A stretch of DNA of 64,000 bases from PALSA-612 sp963742925 (GTDB taxonomy: Bacteria > Actinomycetota > Thermoleophilia > Gaiellales > Gaiellaceae), in the NCBI GenBank assembly GCA_963742925.1, contig CAVUNV010000007.1:124001-188000 (forward strand), read 5' to 3'. This document shows, piece by piece, positions 8,792 through 18,431 of this stretch (the stretch's first letter is position 1; the number at the start of each line of letters is the position of its first letter). A program made the translations under genes and the position numbers. The notes under the pieces are model-generated. The model ran no database searches, was not told where the DNA came from, and worked only from the letters and a program-made list of their open reading frames with translations.

Positions 8792-11343
8792 CTATTCGTA
8801 CTGGAGCGCTTCCAGTGGATTGAGCCGCGCCGCACGACGCGCGGGGAAGATCGCCGCCAGGAGACCGACGATGATCGCCGCGACGGCGAACACGATGAGA
8901 GACCCGATCGGGACCGAGAAGGCGACGAAGTCGAGCCGTGCGGCGAGCAGACTCGCGAGGGCGATGCCCAGTCCGATTCCGATCACCGCGCCGATCAGGG
9001 CCGTGATCACGCTCTCGAAGCTGATCATCGCGCGCACCTGCCAGCGCGTCATCCCGATCGCGCGCAGCATGCCGAGCTCACGGGTTCGCTCGAAGACGCT
9101 CAGCACGAGCGTGTTCACGATGCCGAACAGGCTGATGATGACCGAGAGGCCGAGCAGCACGTAGAGCACGTTCAGGATCGTGTTCAGCCCGCTGATCTGG
9201 TCGCTGATGAACTGGTCGCGATCGGCCACCTTGGCGTTCGGGAAGGGTTTGAGGGCCTGCTCCAGAGCATGCGTGTTGGCAGCGGTGACGCCGCCCTTCA
9301 TCGTCACGAACGTGTAGATGTTCTGCGGCTGCGTGTAGAGGGTGTCGAACGTCGCGCGACGAGATCGTCAGCGTGCCGAACGGCGAGCCCCCCGGTGGCG
9401 GCTTGAAGATGCCCACGATCCGGAAGGTCGGCTTCGCTCCTTGCGGCGTCTCGATCTGCACCGTCGAGCCCTTCTGGAGGTGGTGGTCCTTCGCGTACGC
9501 GTGCGAGATGAAGGCGCCGTCCTTCCCGAGTGTGTCCAGCGTGCGAGCCGAGCCGACCTCCCAGTTCAGCTTGAAGACGTGGCTCGCTTCGGGCGCCAGG
9601 GCCGTCAACGACTCGTTCGATCCCCGGATCCTGGCGTCGCCCGCGCGGACGCCCGACACGGCGATCACCCCGGGCGCCGTTCGTGCCGCCTCCTCGACGC
9701 TCACCGGCAGCGGATCGAAGTTGTTCTGCGCCTCGACCGCGTAGTCGGTGATGAAGATCTTCTGGACTGCATCCCGGAAGTTGACGCGGATTCCCTGCGC
9801 CAGCATCGCCACGACGGTCACGAGCGCAAGACCGATCATCAGCGCGGCCGCGGTGGAGGCCGTCCGTTGCGGATTGCGCCGCGCGTTGTCGCGGGCAAGT
9901 CTGCCGGGGCTGCCTCCCGCCTGCACTCCGGGCCAGCCGAGCACGGCGGCGAGCGGCTGCACGAGCCGTGACGAGAACAGCGCGACGCCGATGAAGACGA
10001 GAACGACGCCGAAGATGAGGGACACGAGGATCTGCTTCGTCCCGAGCCCGTTCTTGAACAGCGCGAAGGCGAGCAAGGCGAAGCCGAGCGCTGCGAGCGC
10101 GCCGGCGCCGATTCCCCGATAGCGGTGGAAGCGCCCCGGCGGCAGCGTCGCCCCCTCCCGAACGGCCGCGATCGGCGGGACGCGAGTCGACCGGAGAGCG
10201 GGTCGCAGGCTGGCGAGCATCGTGACGATCACTCCGACGAGCAGCGACACGACGATCGTTCGCGTCTCCAGCGGCAGCCCGGAACGCGGAAGCGTGATGC
10301 CAAAGCCGTCGAACAGCGTCGACAGCCCCTGCGCGAGGGCGACTCCGAGGCCCAGGCCGATCAGGGACGCGATCACGCCGAGCAGGAAGGACTCGAGCAT
10401 GACCGAGCGCAACACCTGCATACGCGAGGCGCCGAGTGTGCGCAGCGTCGCCAGCTCACGGGTCCGCTGGGCGATCGTGATCGACAGCGAGTTCGCGATC
10501 ACGAACGCGCCCACGAACAGCGCGATGAAGCCGAAGGCGAGCAGGAAGTCCTGGAGAAAGCTCAGCGCGTCGTTCGTGTCGCTCGTCTCCTTGGCGGCCT
10601 GCCCCTGACCCGTCCTTACCTGCTCCGTCCGCGGATCCAGCACCGGCCGGATCTGGGCAACGAGCTGTGTCGGGGAGATCCCCGGCTTCGCCTCGACGCG
10701 GATCTGGTCGAGCTGTCCTTGCTTGTCGAAACAGCTTCTGGGCGGTTCGGAGCTCGTAGCCTGAGAGCGTTGCGCCTCCGATGTTCGCCGAGCCCCCGAA
10801 GGCGAAGATGCCCGACAGGCGCATCCGCTGCACGGGCCCCTCCGCCTGGACACCGATGACGTCGCCGACCTTGAAATGCTCATCGCCCGCGGTGCGCTTG
10901 TCGACGACCACCTCGTTCGGGCCCGGCCACGTCCCGGCGGTGAACGTGATCGAGCTCAGCTCGGGGAGGGATCGGTCGACGCTGAAGCCGAGGTTGGGTG
11001 CGCCCCCGTGCGAGATCGCCTTGCCGTTCTTCCCGATGATGTGGGCAGGGGCCCCGACGCCGCCGATCGCCGCCTTGACGTCGGGGAGTGCCTTGACCCC
11101 GGCGAGCAGCGATTCGGAAAACGGCGGCGCGCTCTGCGAGCTGCTCGAGATCGCCGACCTGCCGGTGATGACGGCGTCCGTGTTCTTGTAGATCTGCGTG
11201 TAGATCGCACCGAACGCCTTCGACATCGAATCGGTGAGGACGAAGCTGCCGCAGATCATCGCGACGCCGAGCACGATCGCGAGCGCGGTCAGGGCGGCGC
11301 GCAGCTTGCGCGAGAAGAAGCTGCGGATCGTGAACCGGATCAC
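8792..11343 (-). CDS. FtsX/MacB-type ABC transporter permease, two frameshifts
   Basis: About 850 residues when joined. N-terminal MIRFTIRSFFSRKLRAALTALAIVLGVAM is the first transmembrane segment, followed by a large extracytoplasmic MacB-type domain. After a shift near 10735 come three TM helices of the first FtsX domain (SFLQDFLLAFGFIALFVGAFVIANSLSIT, RTRELATLRTLGASRMQVLRSV). A central domain and a second shift near 9355 follow, then the last FtsX domain (FERTRELGMLRAIGMTRWQV) ending ARRAARLNPLEALQYE. The duplicated FtsX layout is that of large lipoprotein/antimicrobial-type exporters. Both shifts are +1. Overlaps the ATPase gene by 4 nt. Confidence 0.9.
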
Positions 11344-12086
11344 GACCGGCTGAGCTCCTCCATCGCCTCGATCACGGTGCGCTGGTCGGAGCGAGGCAGG
11401 TCGCGCACGATCGCGCCGTCGTTCAGGAACAGGATGCGATCGGCGATCGACGCCGCCCGCGAGTCGTGGGTGACCATCACGGTCGTCTGGTTGAGGCTCT
11501 CGACGGAGTCGCGCATCAGCTCGAGGATCTCGCCGCTCGTCTTCGAGTCGAGGTTCCCCGTCGGCTCGTCGGCGAAGACGACGGTGGGCCGGGAGACGAG
11601 CGCCCGCGTGATCGCGACGCGCTGCTGCTCGCCGCCCGAGAGCTCGCTCGGCCGGTGCGAGCGGCGATTCGACAGCCCGGTCTTCGTCAGGAGCTCTTCG
11701 AGCCAGGCTTCGTCCACCTTCTCGCCGGCGATCGACAGGGGCAGGAGGATGTTCTCCTCGGCGGTGAGCATCGGCAGCAGGTTGAAGAACTGGAAGACGA
11801 ACCCGATGTGCTTGCGACGGAGCTTCGTCAGGTCGGTATCGCCGAGCGCGGTGATCTTCTGCCCGCCGATCGACACCTCGCCCGAGGTCGGCTTGTCGAG
11901 CCCCGCGAGCAGGTGCATCAGCGTGGACTTGCCCGAGCCGGACGGCCCCATGACGGCGGTCAGCTTTCCGCCGGCGACGTCGAGGGTCACGTCGCGCAGG
12001 GCCTCGACCGCGGTGTCGCCCTCTCCGTAGATCCGCGTCAGCGCGCTTGCCGAGACGACGGTCCCGTCCTGTACCGCGTTGCTCAT
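11340..12086 (-). CDS. ABC transporter ATP-binding protein (LolD/MacB type)
   Basis: 248 residues. Walker A GPSGSGKST, Q-loop FVFQFFNLLPMLTAEEN, signature LSGGEQQRVAITRAL, Walker B VVFADEPTGNLDS, H-loop VTHDSRAA. The GNLDSKTSGEI text is typical of the LolD/MacB subfamily that energises FtsX-type permeases, and the downstream overlapping gene is such a permease. ATG start about 120 nt from the divergent aminotransferase gene. Substrate unknown. Confidence 0.95.
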   Translation of the reverse strand: MSNAVQDGTVVSASALTRIYGEGDTAVEALRDVTLDVAGGKLTAVMGPSGSGKSTLMHLLAGLDKPTSGEVSIGGQKITALGDTDLTKLRRKHIGFVFQFFNLLPMLTAEENILLPLSIAGEKVDEAWLEELLTKTGLSNRRSHRPSELSGGEQQRVAITRALVSRPTVVFADEPTGNLDSKTSGEILELMRDSVESLNQTTVMVTHDSRAASIADRILFLNDGAIVRDLPRSDQRTVIEAMEELSRS

Positions 12087-12204
12087 CGCCTACTCCCTCG
12101 CCGAGGTGACTGAGTTTTGCGGCACCCTAGCGCGAACACTGCCCGTTCGCGGTACGGCTAACCCCCTTCCTGGCTCGACCGCCAGCTTGGCTAGGCTGAG
12201 CTTC

Positions 12205-13359
12205 GTGACCGCGAAGCGCTACCTGTTCACGCCTGGGCCCACCACGGTTCCGCCGGAGGTGCTGGCGGCGCTCGCCGAGCCGGTCGTCCACCACCGCTCG
12301 TCCGACTTCCGGCAGGTCTACGAGGAGTGCCTGCAGCGCCTCAAGCAGATCTTCCGCACCTCCTCCGAGGTGCTGCTGTTCACGGCCTCCGGCACCGGCG
12401 CGATGGAGTCCGCGGTCGCCAACCTCTGCTCGCCGGGCAACCGCGTCGTGGTCGTCTCGGCCGGGAGCTTCGGGGAGCGCTGGGTGCAGATCGCCGAGCG
12501 CTACGGCTGTGAGGTCGTTCCCGTCCGGTACGAGTGGGGCGAGACTCCTTCCGCCGACGACCTCGCCGCGGCTCTCCGCGACGCGAGCGATGCTCGCGCC
12601 GTCTTCCTGACGCAGTCCGAGACGTCGACCGGGGTCGTCGCCGACGTGCAGGCGCTCGCCGCCGCGGCCCGTCCGGGCGGCGCGCACGTCGTCGTCGACG
12701 CCATCTCGAGCATCGGCGCCGTCCCGCTCGAGGTCGACGCGTGGGGGATCGACGTCGCCTGCGCAGGCTCGCAGAAGGCCCTGATGACCCCGCCGGGCCT
12801 GGCGATGGCGTCGGTCTCGGACGCCGTCTGGGCGCCCGAGGGAAGGTCGTCCTCGCCGCGCTACTACTTCGACTGGGATCGCACACGGCGCGCCCAGGAG
12901 CAGCTCGACGCCGCGTTCACGCCCGCCACGTCGCTCGTGGTCGCGCTCAACGTCGCGCTCGGGCTGATCCTCGAGGACGGGCTCGAGCAGGCCTTCGAGC
13001 GCCACCGCCTGCTCGGTCGCGCCTGCCGGGAGGGCGCCAAGGCGATGGGCCTCGAGCTGTTCTCGCCCGACGACGACTCGGCTGCGGTCGTGACGGCGAT
13101 CAAGGCGCCGGAAGGGATCGACGCGACCGCGCTCGTCTCCCTGCTCCGCGACCGCCACGGGGTGCAGCTCGCGAACGGCCAGGCCCACCTGAAGGGGAAG
13201 ATCTTCCGCATCGGCCACATCGGCTTCTACGACGTCTTCGACATCGCGACCGCTCTCGGCGCCGTCGAGCTCGGGCTCACTGAGCTGGGTGCGGAGATCG
13301 AGCGCGGCGTCGCCGTCACCAAGGCCCTCGACGTCTACGCCGAGGGCGCCACGGTGTGA
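12205..13359 (+). CDS. Class V aminotransferase (alanine-glyoxylate / serine-type), probably serine pathway
   Basis: 384 residues, PLP-dependent fold type I. N-terminus RYLFTPGPTTVPPEVLAAL is typical of the AGT/SPT group. The PLP-binding Lys lies in GSQKALMTPPG and the SASG-like loop in FTASGTGAMESAVANL. The GTG at 12205 follows a TAGGCT box by 7 nt, consistent with a leaderless start. The stop overlaps serA (GTGA), so the pair likely forms the first two steps of phosphorylated serine synthesis, with this enzyme replacing SerC; this substrate assignment is context-based inference. An alternative is alanine:glyoxylate or serine:pyruvate transamination. Confidence 0.88.
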   Translation: MTAKRYLFTPGPTTVPPEVLAALAEPVVHHRSSDFRQVYEECLQRLKQIFRTSSEVLLFTASGTGAMESAVANLCSPGNRVVVVSAGSFGERWVQIAERYGCEVVPVRYEWGETPSADDLAAALRDASDARAVFLTQSETSTGVVADVQALAAAARPGGAHVVVDAISSIGAVPLEVDAWGIDVACAGSQKALMTPPGLAMASVSDAVWAPEGRSSSPRYYFDWDRTRRAQEQLDAAFTPATSLVVALNVALGLILEDGLEQAFERHRLLGRACREGAKAMGLELFSPDDDSAAVVTAIKAPEGIDATALVSLLRDRHGVQLANGQAHLKGKIFRIGHIGFYDVFDIATALGAVELGLTELGAEIERGVAVTKALDVYAEGATV

Positions 13360-14933
13360 GCCGGGCTCGCGTTCTGATCCGCGAGCCGATCGCGGACGCC
13401 GGCATCCAGCTGCTTCGGGAGCGCTTCGAGGTCGACGTCGACACCGAGTCCGACCTTGCGGACATCATCGGCCGCTACGACGGCATCGTGATCCGCTCGG
13501 CCACCCGGCTGACTGCCGACCTGATCTCGCGCGCCGAGCGGCTGAAGGTGATCGGGCGCGCGGGCGTCGGAGTCGACAACGTCGATGTCGAGGCGGCGAC
13601 GCGGAAGGGAATCGTCGTCGCGAACGCGCCCGAATCGACGGTCGTCTCGGCGGCCGAGCACACGATCGGGCTGCTGCTGGCGCTCTCGCGGAACATCCCG
13701 CAGGCCTATGCCGCGCTCAAGCAAGGACGGTGGGAGCGCTCCCGCTACGGCGGGATCGAGCTGGCCGACAAGACGCTCGGCGTGCTCGGCTTCGGGCGGA
13801 TCGGCCAGCAGGTCGCCCGCCGCGCTCTCGCGCTCGGCATGCGCGTCGTCGCGTGCGACCCGTTCGTGGCTCGCGACCGGTTCCGGGAGCTCGGTGTGGA
13901 CCGCGCCGAGACCGTCGACGAGCTGCTGGCCGCCGCTGAGTTCCTCACCCTGCACGTGCCGCTGACCGAGGAGACGCGAGGGCTCGTCGGCCCTGACACG
14001 CTCGCCCGCATGCGAGACGGGGTCAGGATCGTCAACACGGCGCGGGGCGAGCTCGTCGACGAGGCTGCCCTCGCCGAGGCGCTGCTCTCCGGCAAGGTGG
14101 CCGCAGCCGCGCTCGACGTGTTCTCGGAGGAGCCGTACACGGGGCCTCTGCTCGCGCTCGACAACGTCATCGCCACACCGCACCTCGCCGCCTCGACCGA
14201 GGAAGCGCAGGACCGGGCCGGCGTAATCGTGGCCCAGCAGGTCGCCGCCGCTCTCGACGGCGCCGTCGTCTCGAACGCGGTCAACATCCCGTCCGTCGGG
14301 GCGGAGGACCTCGACGTGCTCGGCCCCTTCATCCCGCTCGCGGCCAAGCTCGGGCGACTGGCCATGGAGCTCGCCGAGGGACGCGCCGACCGGATCACGC
14401 TGGCCTACCTCGGCGCGCTGTCCGAGCGCGACACGCGCCTCCTCACGCTCGCGGCCCTGAACGGCGCCTTCCAGGGGCGGTCCGATCAGCCCGTCAACTA
14501 CGTGAACGCGCCCCTGATCGCGGCCGAGCGTGGCATTGCGGTCGAGGAGGAGAAGCGCGCGGACTCGCGCGGGTACACGAACCTGCTGCAGGTCGTCGTC
14601 CACGCGGACGGCGAGCGGGTCGCAGTCGAGGGCACGACGATGGGGCGTGACTACCGGCTCTGGCTCGCCGGGGCGCTCGACTACCAGATCGACATCGAGC
14701 TGGCGCCGCTGATGGCGTTCTTCCGCTACGACGACATGCCGGGCGTGATCGGCCGCGTCGGCGTCACCTTCGGGCGGGCGGGCGTCAACATCGCCAACAT
14801 GGCCGTGTCGCGTACGAACCAGGGCGGGAAGGCGCTGATGGCGTTCTCGATCGACACGCCTGCGCCGCCCGAGCTGATCGACGAGTTCCTCGCCGCCGGC
14901 TTCGACGATGCTCGATTCATCAACCTGGGCTAG
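13356..14933 (+). CDS. serA: D-3-phosphoglycerate dehydrogenase
   Basis: 525 residues; first step of serine biosynthesis. The catalytic/NAD-binding core is residues 1-315, with VLGFGRIGQQVARRALALG as dinucleotide fold, NTARGELVDE with catalytic Arg, and TPHLAASTEEAQ with catalytic His. Then an allosteric-substrate-binding (ASB) domain at about 320-450 and a C-terminal ACT domain (PGVIGRVGVTFGRAGVNIANM). This is the long Mycobacterium-type PGDH likely feedback-inhibited by serine. Starts by GTGA overlap with the upstream aminotransferase and shares one base with the next gene (TAGTG). Confidence 0.97.
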   Translation: MSRARVLIREPIADAGIQLLRERFEVDVDTESDLADIIGRYDGIVIRSATRLTADLISRAERLKVIGRAGVGVDNVDVEAATRKGIVVANAPESTVVSAAEHTIGLLLALSRNIPQAYAALKQGRWERSRYGGIELADKTLGVLGFGRIGQQVARRALALGMRVVACDPFVARDRFRELGVDRAETVDELLAAAEFLTLHVPLTEETRGLVGPDTLARMRDGVRIVNTARGELVDEAALAEALLSGKVAAAALDVFSEEPYTGPLLALDNVIATPHLAASTEEAQDRAGVIVAQQVAAALDGAVVSNAVNIPSVGAEDLDVLGPFIPLAAKLGRLAMELAEGRADRITLAYLGALSERDTRLLTLAALNGAFQGRSDQPVNYVNAPLIAAERGIAVEEEKRADSRGYTNLLQVVVHADGERVAVEGTTMGRDYRLWLAGALDYQIDIELAPLMAFFRYDDMPGVIGRVGVTFGRAGVNIANMAVSRTNQGGKALMAFSIDTPAPPELIDEFLAAGFDDARFINLG

Positions 14934-15415
14934 TGAGTCCCTGGCCTGAGCCGGTCGAGCGGGTGACGGCGTTTCTCGCCGAGGCGGGAGCCGAGGTGCG
15001 GATCGAGGAGTTCCCGGCGGGGACGCGGACGGCGCTCGACGCCGCCGAGGCGATCGGGTGCAAGCTCGGCGAGATCGTCAAGTCGCTCGTCTTCGAGTGC
15101 GACCGGCAGACGGCGCTCGCGATGATTCCCGGGGACCGCCGCGCCGACCCGGCCAGGATCGCCCGCGCCGTCGAGGCGAGCGAAGCCCGGATCGCCTCGG
15201 CAGCCCGAGTGCGCGAGCTGACCGGCTTCGAGCCGGGCGCCGTCGCCCCGTTCCCGCCGCCGAAGGTCGACCGCGTGCTCATCGACCGGCGGTTGCTGAC
15301 GCGCGATCACGTCTGGGTCGGCGCCGGCTCGGAGACCCACCTGGCCAGGCTTCCACCCGCCGAGCTCGTGCGCCTCTCGCGGGCCGAGCCGCTCGACCTC
15401 GTTTCCGACCCGTAA
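14933..15415 (+). CDS. YbaK/EbsC-family aminoacyl-tRNA editing protein
   Basis: 160 residues. Matches the YbaK/ProX fold: LGEIVKSLVFECD (conserved Lys), ALAMIPGDRRADPARIARAV, ELTGFEPGAVAPF and the C-terminal WVGAGSETHLARLPPAELVRLSRAE. These proteins deacylate mischarged tRNA (Cys/Ala-tRNA(Pro) and others) in trans. The GTG start overlaps the serA stop. Exact amino-acid specificity cannot be read from sequence. Confidence 0.9.
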   Translation: MSPWPEPVERVTAFLAEAGAEVRIEEFPAGTRTALDAAEAIGCKLGEIVKSLVFECDRQTALAMIPGDRRADPARIARAVEASEARIASAARVRELTGFEPGAVAPFPPPKVDRVLIDRRLLTRDHVWVGAGSETHLARLPPAELVRLSRAEPLDLVSDP

Positions 15416-15429
15416 GATTCGCAACGGAG

Positions 15430-16353
15430 ATGCAGGAGACCGAGAAGATCTGGTTCAACGGCGAGCTCGTCGACTGGGCCGACGCACGCATCCACGTCGG
15501 CTCGCACGGGCTCCACTACGGCACCGGCGTGTTCGAGGGGATCCGCTGCTACGAGACCGAGCGCGGGCCGGCGGTCTTCCGGCTCAGCGATCACCTTCGA
15601 CGCTTCGAGAATTCGGCGCGGCTCCTCTACATGCCGCTTCCGTACACGGTCGACGAGCTGCGCTCCGCCGTCCACGAGACGATCGGGGTCAACGGCCTCG
15701 AGGAGTGCTACGTACGGCCGATCGCCTTCTACGGCTACGGCGAGCTCGGCGTCCACACGGGTACGAACCCGGTCGAGGTCGCGATCATGTGCTGGCCGTG
15801 GGGTGCCTACCTCGGCGAGGAAGGGCAGCAGAAGGGCATTACCGCGATGATCTCCTCCTGGAAGCGGGTCGGCCCGAACACGATCCCGCACGTCGCCAAG
15901 GCGACCGGCATCTACCTGAACTCGATGCTCGCCACGCACGAGGCGCGCCGCGCCGGCTACGACGAGGCGATCCTGCTCACCGACGACGGCTACATCGCCG
16001 ACGGCCCGGGGGAGAACGTGTTCGTCATCTCCGACAGCGTGATCGCGACACCGCCGCTCTCGACCTCGATCCTCCACGGGATCACGCGCGAGACGGTCAT
16101 GCAGATCGCCCGCGACCTCGGCTACGAGGTCGTCGAGAAGAGCATCATCCGGCCCGACCTCTACCTGGCCGACGAGGTGTTCATGACCGGCACCGCCGCC
16201 GAGGTGACGCCCGTTCGCGCCGTCGACGACCAGGAGCTCGGCGCCGGGCCGATCACGCTGCAGCTCCAGCAGGCCTACTGGGACCTGGTGCGCGGCAAGA
16301 ACGAGCGCTATTCCGAGTGGCTAGATCTTCTCGCCGTCCGCGAGAAGATCTAG
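15430..16353 (+). CDS. ilvE: Branched-chain amino acid aminotransferase
   Basis: 307 residues, fold type IV PLP enzyme making Leu/Ile/Val from their 2-oxo acids. KIWFNGELVDWADARIHV at the N-terminus, HGLHYGTGVFEGIRCY, the PLP Lys in HVAKATGIYLNS, DGPGENVFVI and LHGITRETVMQIA are all IlvE signatures. The ATG at 15430 has GGAG immediately upstream and gives the standard start. The last ten codons and stop lie within a perfect 13-bp inverted repeat. Confidence 0.97.
   Translation: MQETEKIWFNGELVDWADARIHVGSHGLHYGTGVFEGIRCYETERGPAVFRLSDHLRRFENSARLLYMPLPYTVDELRSAVHETIGVNGLEECYVRPIAFYGYGELGVHTGTNPVEVAIMCWPWGAYLGEEGQQKGITAMISSWKRVGPNTIPHVAKATGIYLNSMLATHEARRAGYDEAILLTDDGYIADGPGENVFVISDSVIATPPLSTSILHGITRETVMQIARDLGYEVVEKSIIRPDLYLADEVFMTGTAAEVTPVRAVDDQELGAGPITLQLQQAYWDLVRGKNERYSEWLDLLAVREKI
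16321..16353. terminator. Perfect palindromic hairpin covering the ilvE stop
   Basis: CTAGATCTTCTCG (16321-16333) pairs fully with CGAGAAGATCTAG (16341-16353) around a 7-nt loop. It sits between convergent ilvE and the DegT aminotransferase, so it may end both transcripts, though no T-tract follows. Confidence 0.55.
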
Positions 16354-16357
16354 CTAG

Positions 16358-17471
16358 TCAGCTTCGCGTCGCGAGCAGGATCTCGACGATCCGCTGCTGA
16401 TCGCCCTCGGTCAGCGCAGAGCCGCTCGGGAGGCACAGACCGCGCTCGAACAGCGATGCCGACACGTCCCCGCCGACCATCGGCGCCTCCCGGTACACGG
16501 GCTGGAGGTGCATCGGCTTCCAGAGCGGGCGCGACTCGATGTCCTCCGCCTCCAGCGCCAGCCGGATCGACTCGCGATCCGTGCCGGCAGTCTCCGGGTC
16601 GACCAGGATGCACGTCAACCAGCAGTTGCCGCGCCCGTATGACGCCTCGGGCATGAACGAGATCCCCGGGACGCCGGCGAGCAGCTCGCGGTAGCGCTCG
16701 TTGAGACGGCGTCGAGCGGCGACCCGATCGGAGAGCACCTCCAGCTGGGCCCGGCCGACAGCTGCGAGCAGGTTGCTCAGCCGGTAGTTGAACCCGATCT
16801 CGGTGTGCTCGTAGTGCGGGGCGGGCTCGCGCGCCTGGGTGGACAGCTTGCGGGCATGGGCGATCCAGTCCGCGTTCCGCGAGACGAGCATGCCGCCGCC
16901 GCTCGTGGTGATCACCTTGTTGCCGTTGAACGAGAACACGGCGATCTCGGCCTGGCCCCCCGCCGGGGCGCCCCGGTAGAACGACCCGAGCGACTCGGCC
17001 GCGTCCTGGAGGAGCGCGACTCCCCGCCTGGCGCAGATCGCCGTGAGCGCGTCGTAGTCGCAGCACTGGCCGTAGAGGTCGACGGCCACGACCGCCCGGA
17101 TCCGGGGCCGCTCTCCGAGCGCCCGGTCGAGAAGATCGGGATCCATCGTCCAGGTACTCTGCGTCCACGTCCACGAAGACCGGTGCCGCCCCGACATAGC
17201 GGATCGGGTTGGCGCTCGCCGAGAAGGTCAGCGAGGAGCACGCGACCTCGTCGCCCGGCCCGATACCGAGCACGATCAGCGCGAGGTGGATCGCCGCCGT
17301 CCCGCTGGAGAGGGCGAGCGCGTGCGGAACACCGGTGAGGTCGGCAACCTCCTGCTCGAACGCATCGACGTGCGGACCGAGCGGTGCGACCCAGTTCGAC
17401 TCGACGGCATCCCGAAGCAGGTCGAGCTCACGGCCGGACAGATGCGGGGGGGAGAGATAGATGCGGGGCAC
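16358..17471 (-). CDS. DegT/DnrJ/EryC1/StrS sugar aminotransferase, one frameshift
   Basis: PLP enzyme that aminates a nucleotide-linked keto-sugar for surface polysaccharide or glycan synthesis. N-terminal part (PRIYLSPPHLSGRELDLLRDA, WVAPLGPHVDAFEQEVADLTG, ALSSGTAAIHLAL) is in one frame. After a +1 shift near 17145 the rest follows (QDAAESLGSFYRG, PLP Lys in FSFNGNKVITTSGGGML, GFNYRLSNLLAAVGRAQLE). About 370 residues joined. The GTG at 17471 gives the usual (M)PRIYLSPPH start; an ATG at 17504 would overlap the divergent gene's start. The glycosyl-modification role is family knowledge; the actual sugar is unknown. Confidence 0.88.
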
Positions 17472-17502
17472 CGCGGAACGAGCGTAACTGCATAATCCGC
17501 TC

Positions 17503-17865
17503 ATGGCGGACGGCTCCATCCAGAGAATGGTCTTCCTCGGCTTCGGCAAGTACGCGCGGGCGGACAAGATCTACCTGCTCGAGCCGATCACGGACGCGCG
17601 CCGGGGGAGCGGAAGCCGGACGCTCGTCTGGATCGAGGGTGTGCCCGACCCGGTCGTCGCGTCCCGGACCGAGCGCACGATCCTCCACGACATGGGCCAG
17701 GACGCGGCCGCCGACTCGCAGCTCGTCGACCAGGCGGTCGATCTCGCCGAGCGCCTCGCGCAGCAGGCCGAGACGGGGCGCGTCGATCTCGCCGACCTCG
17801 GACGCCGGGCGCGCCGGCTGCTCGAGCTGACCTCGAAGCCGGCCGGGCCGCAGCAACTGTTCTGA
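17503..17865 (+). CDS. Small RemA/DUF370-like protein
   Basis: 120 residues. The N-terminal part MVFLGFGKYARADKIYLLEPITD...RTLVWIEGVPDPVVASRTERTIL has the layout of RemA/DUF370 proteins (FGNxVxAdRI...RT...ViiTDSxHviLS), though diverged; the C-terminal 60 residues are helical. RemA proteins are DNA-binding regulators of matrix genes in Bacillus, but no function can be claimed here. ATG 6 nt after CATAAT (17491-17496), a good leaderless promoter fit. The downstream glycosylase gene appears to overlap its stop. Confidence 0.5.
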   Translation: MADGSIQRMVFLGFGKYARADKIYLLEPITDARRGSGSRTLVWIEGVPDPVVASRTERTILHDMGQDAAADSQLVDQAVDLAERLAQQAETGRVDLADLGRRARRLLELTSKPAGPQQLF

Positions 17866-18431
17866 AGCTCTCGCGGGATTTCTTCGCGCGGTCCGTCCAC
17901 GAGGTCGCGCCCGAGCTGATCGGCGCCGTCCTGCTCGTCGACGGGGTCGGCGGCGTGCTGGTCGAGGTCGAGGCGTACGACCCGGAGGACCCGGCCAGCC
18001 ACGGCTACCGCGGGCCGACGGCGCGAAACGCGTCGATGTTCGGCCACCCGGGCCACGCCTACGTCTACCGCTCCTACGGCGTCCACTGGTGCCTGAACCT
18101 CGTCTGCGCCGCGGAAGGCAGGGCGGAGGCGGTGCTCGTCCGCGCGCTCGAGCCGCAGCGCGGTCTCGACGTGATGGGCGCGCGGCGCGGGCTCGAGGAT
18201 CCCCGGCTCCTGTGCTCCGGGCCGGGGCGGCTCTGTCAGGCGCTCGGCATCACGCGGGAGCACGACGGCGCACCGCTCGACGCGCCGCCGTTCGAGCTGC
18301 ACGCCGCGCCCGGGCCGGTGGAGATCGTCACCGCCACCCGCGTCGGGATCACGAAGGCCGCGGACCGCCCGTGGCGCTACGGCCTCGCCGGATCGCCCTA
18401 CCTGAGCCGCCGGATCGCCACGCCCGACTAA
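17862..18431 (+). CDS. DNA-3-methyladenine glycosylase (Mpg/AAG family)
   Basis: Removes alkylated purines in base-excision repair. Conserved text: LVEVEAYDPEDPASHGYRG (catalytic Glu), TARNASMFGHPGHAYVYRSYG (intercalating Tyr region), VHWCLNLVC, VLVRALEPQRG, LCSGPGRLCQALGI. Homology extends upstream of the first GTG (17955): LSRDFFARSVHEVAPELIGAVLLVDG is typical N-terminal Mpg sequence. No ATG/GTG/TTG is available there, so a CTG at 17862, overlapping the previous stop as CTGA, is proposed. That start is inference. About 189 aa, near the family norm of 190-210. Confidence 0.9.
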   Translation: MKLSRDFFARSVHEVAPELIGAVLLVDGVGGVLVEVEAYDPEDPASHGYRGPTARNASMFGHPGHAYVYRSYGVHWCLNLVCAAEGRAEAVLVRALEPQRGLDVMGARRGLEDPRLLCSGPGRLCQALGITREHDGAPLDAPPFELHAAPGPVEIVTATRVGITKAADRPWRYGLAGSPYLSRRIATPD

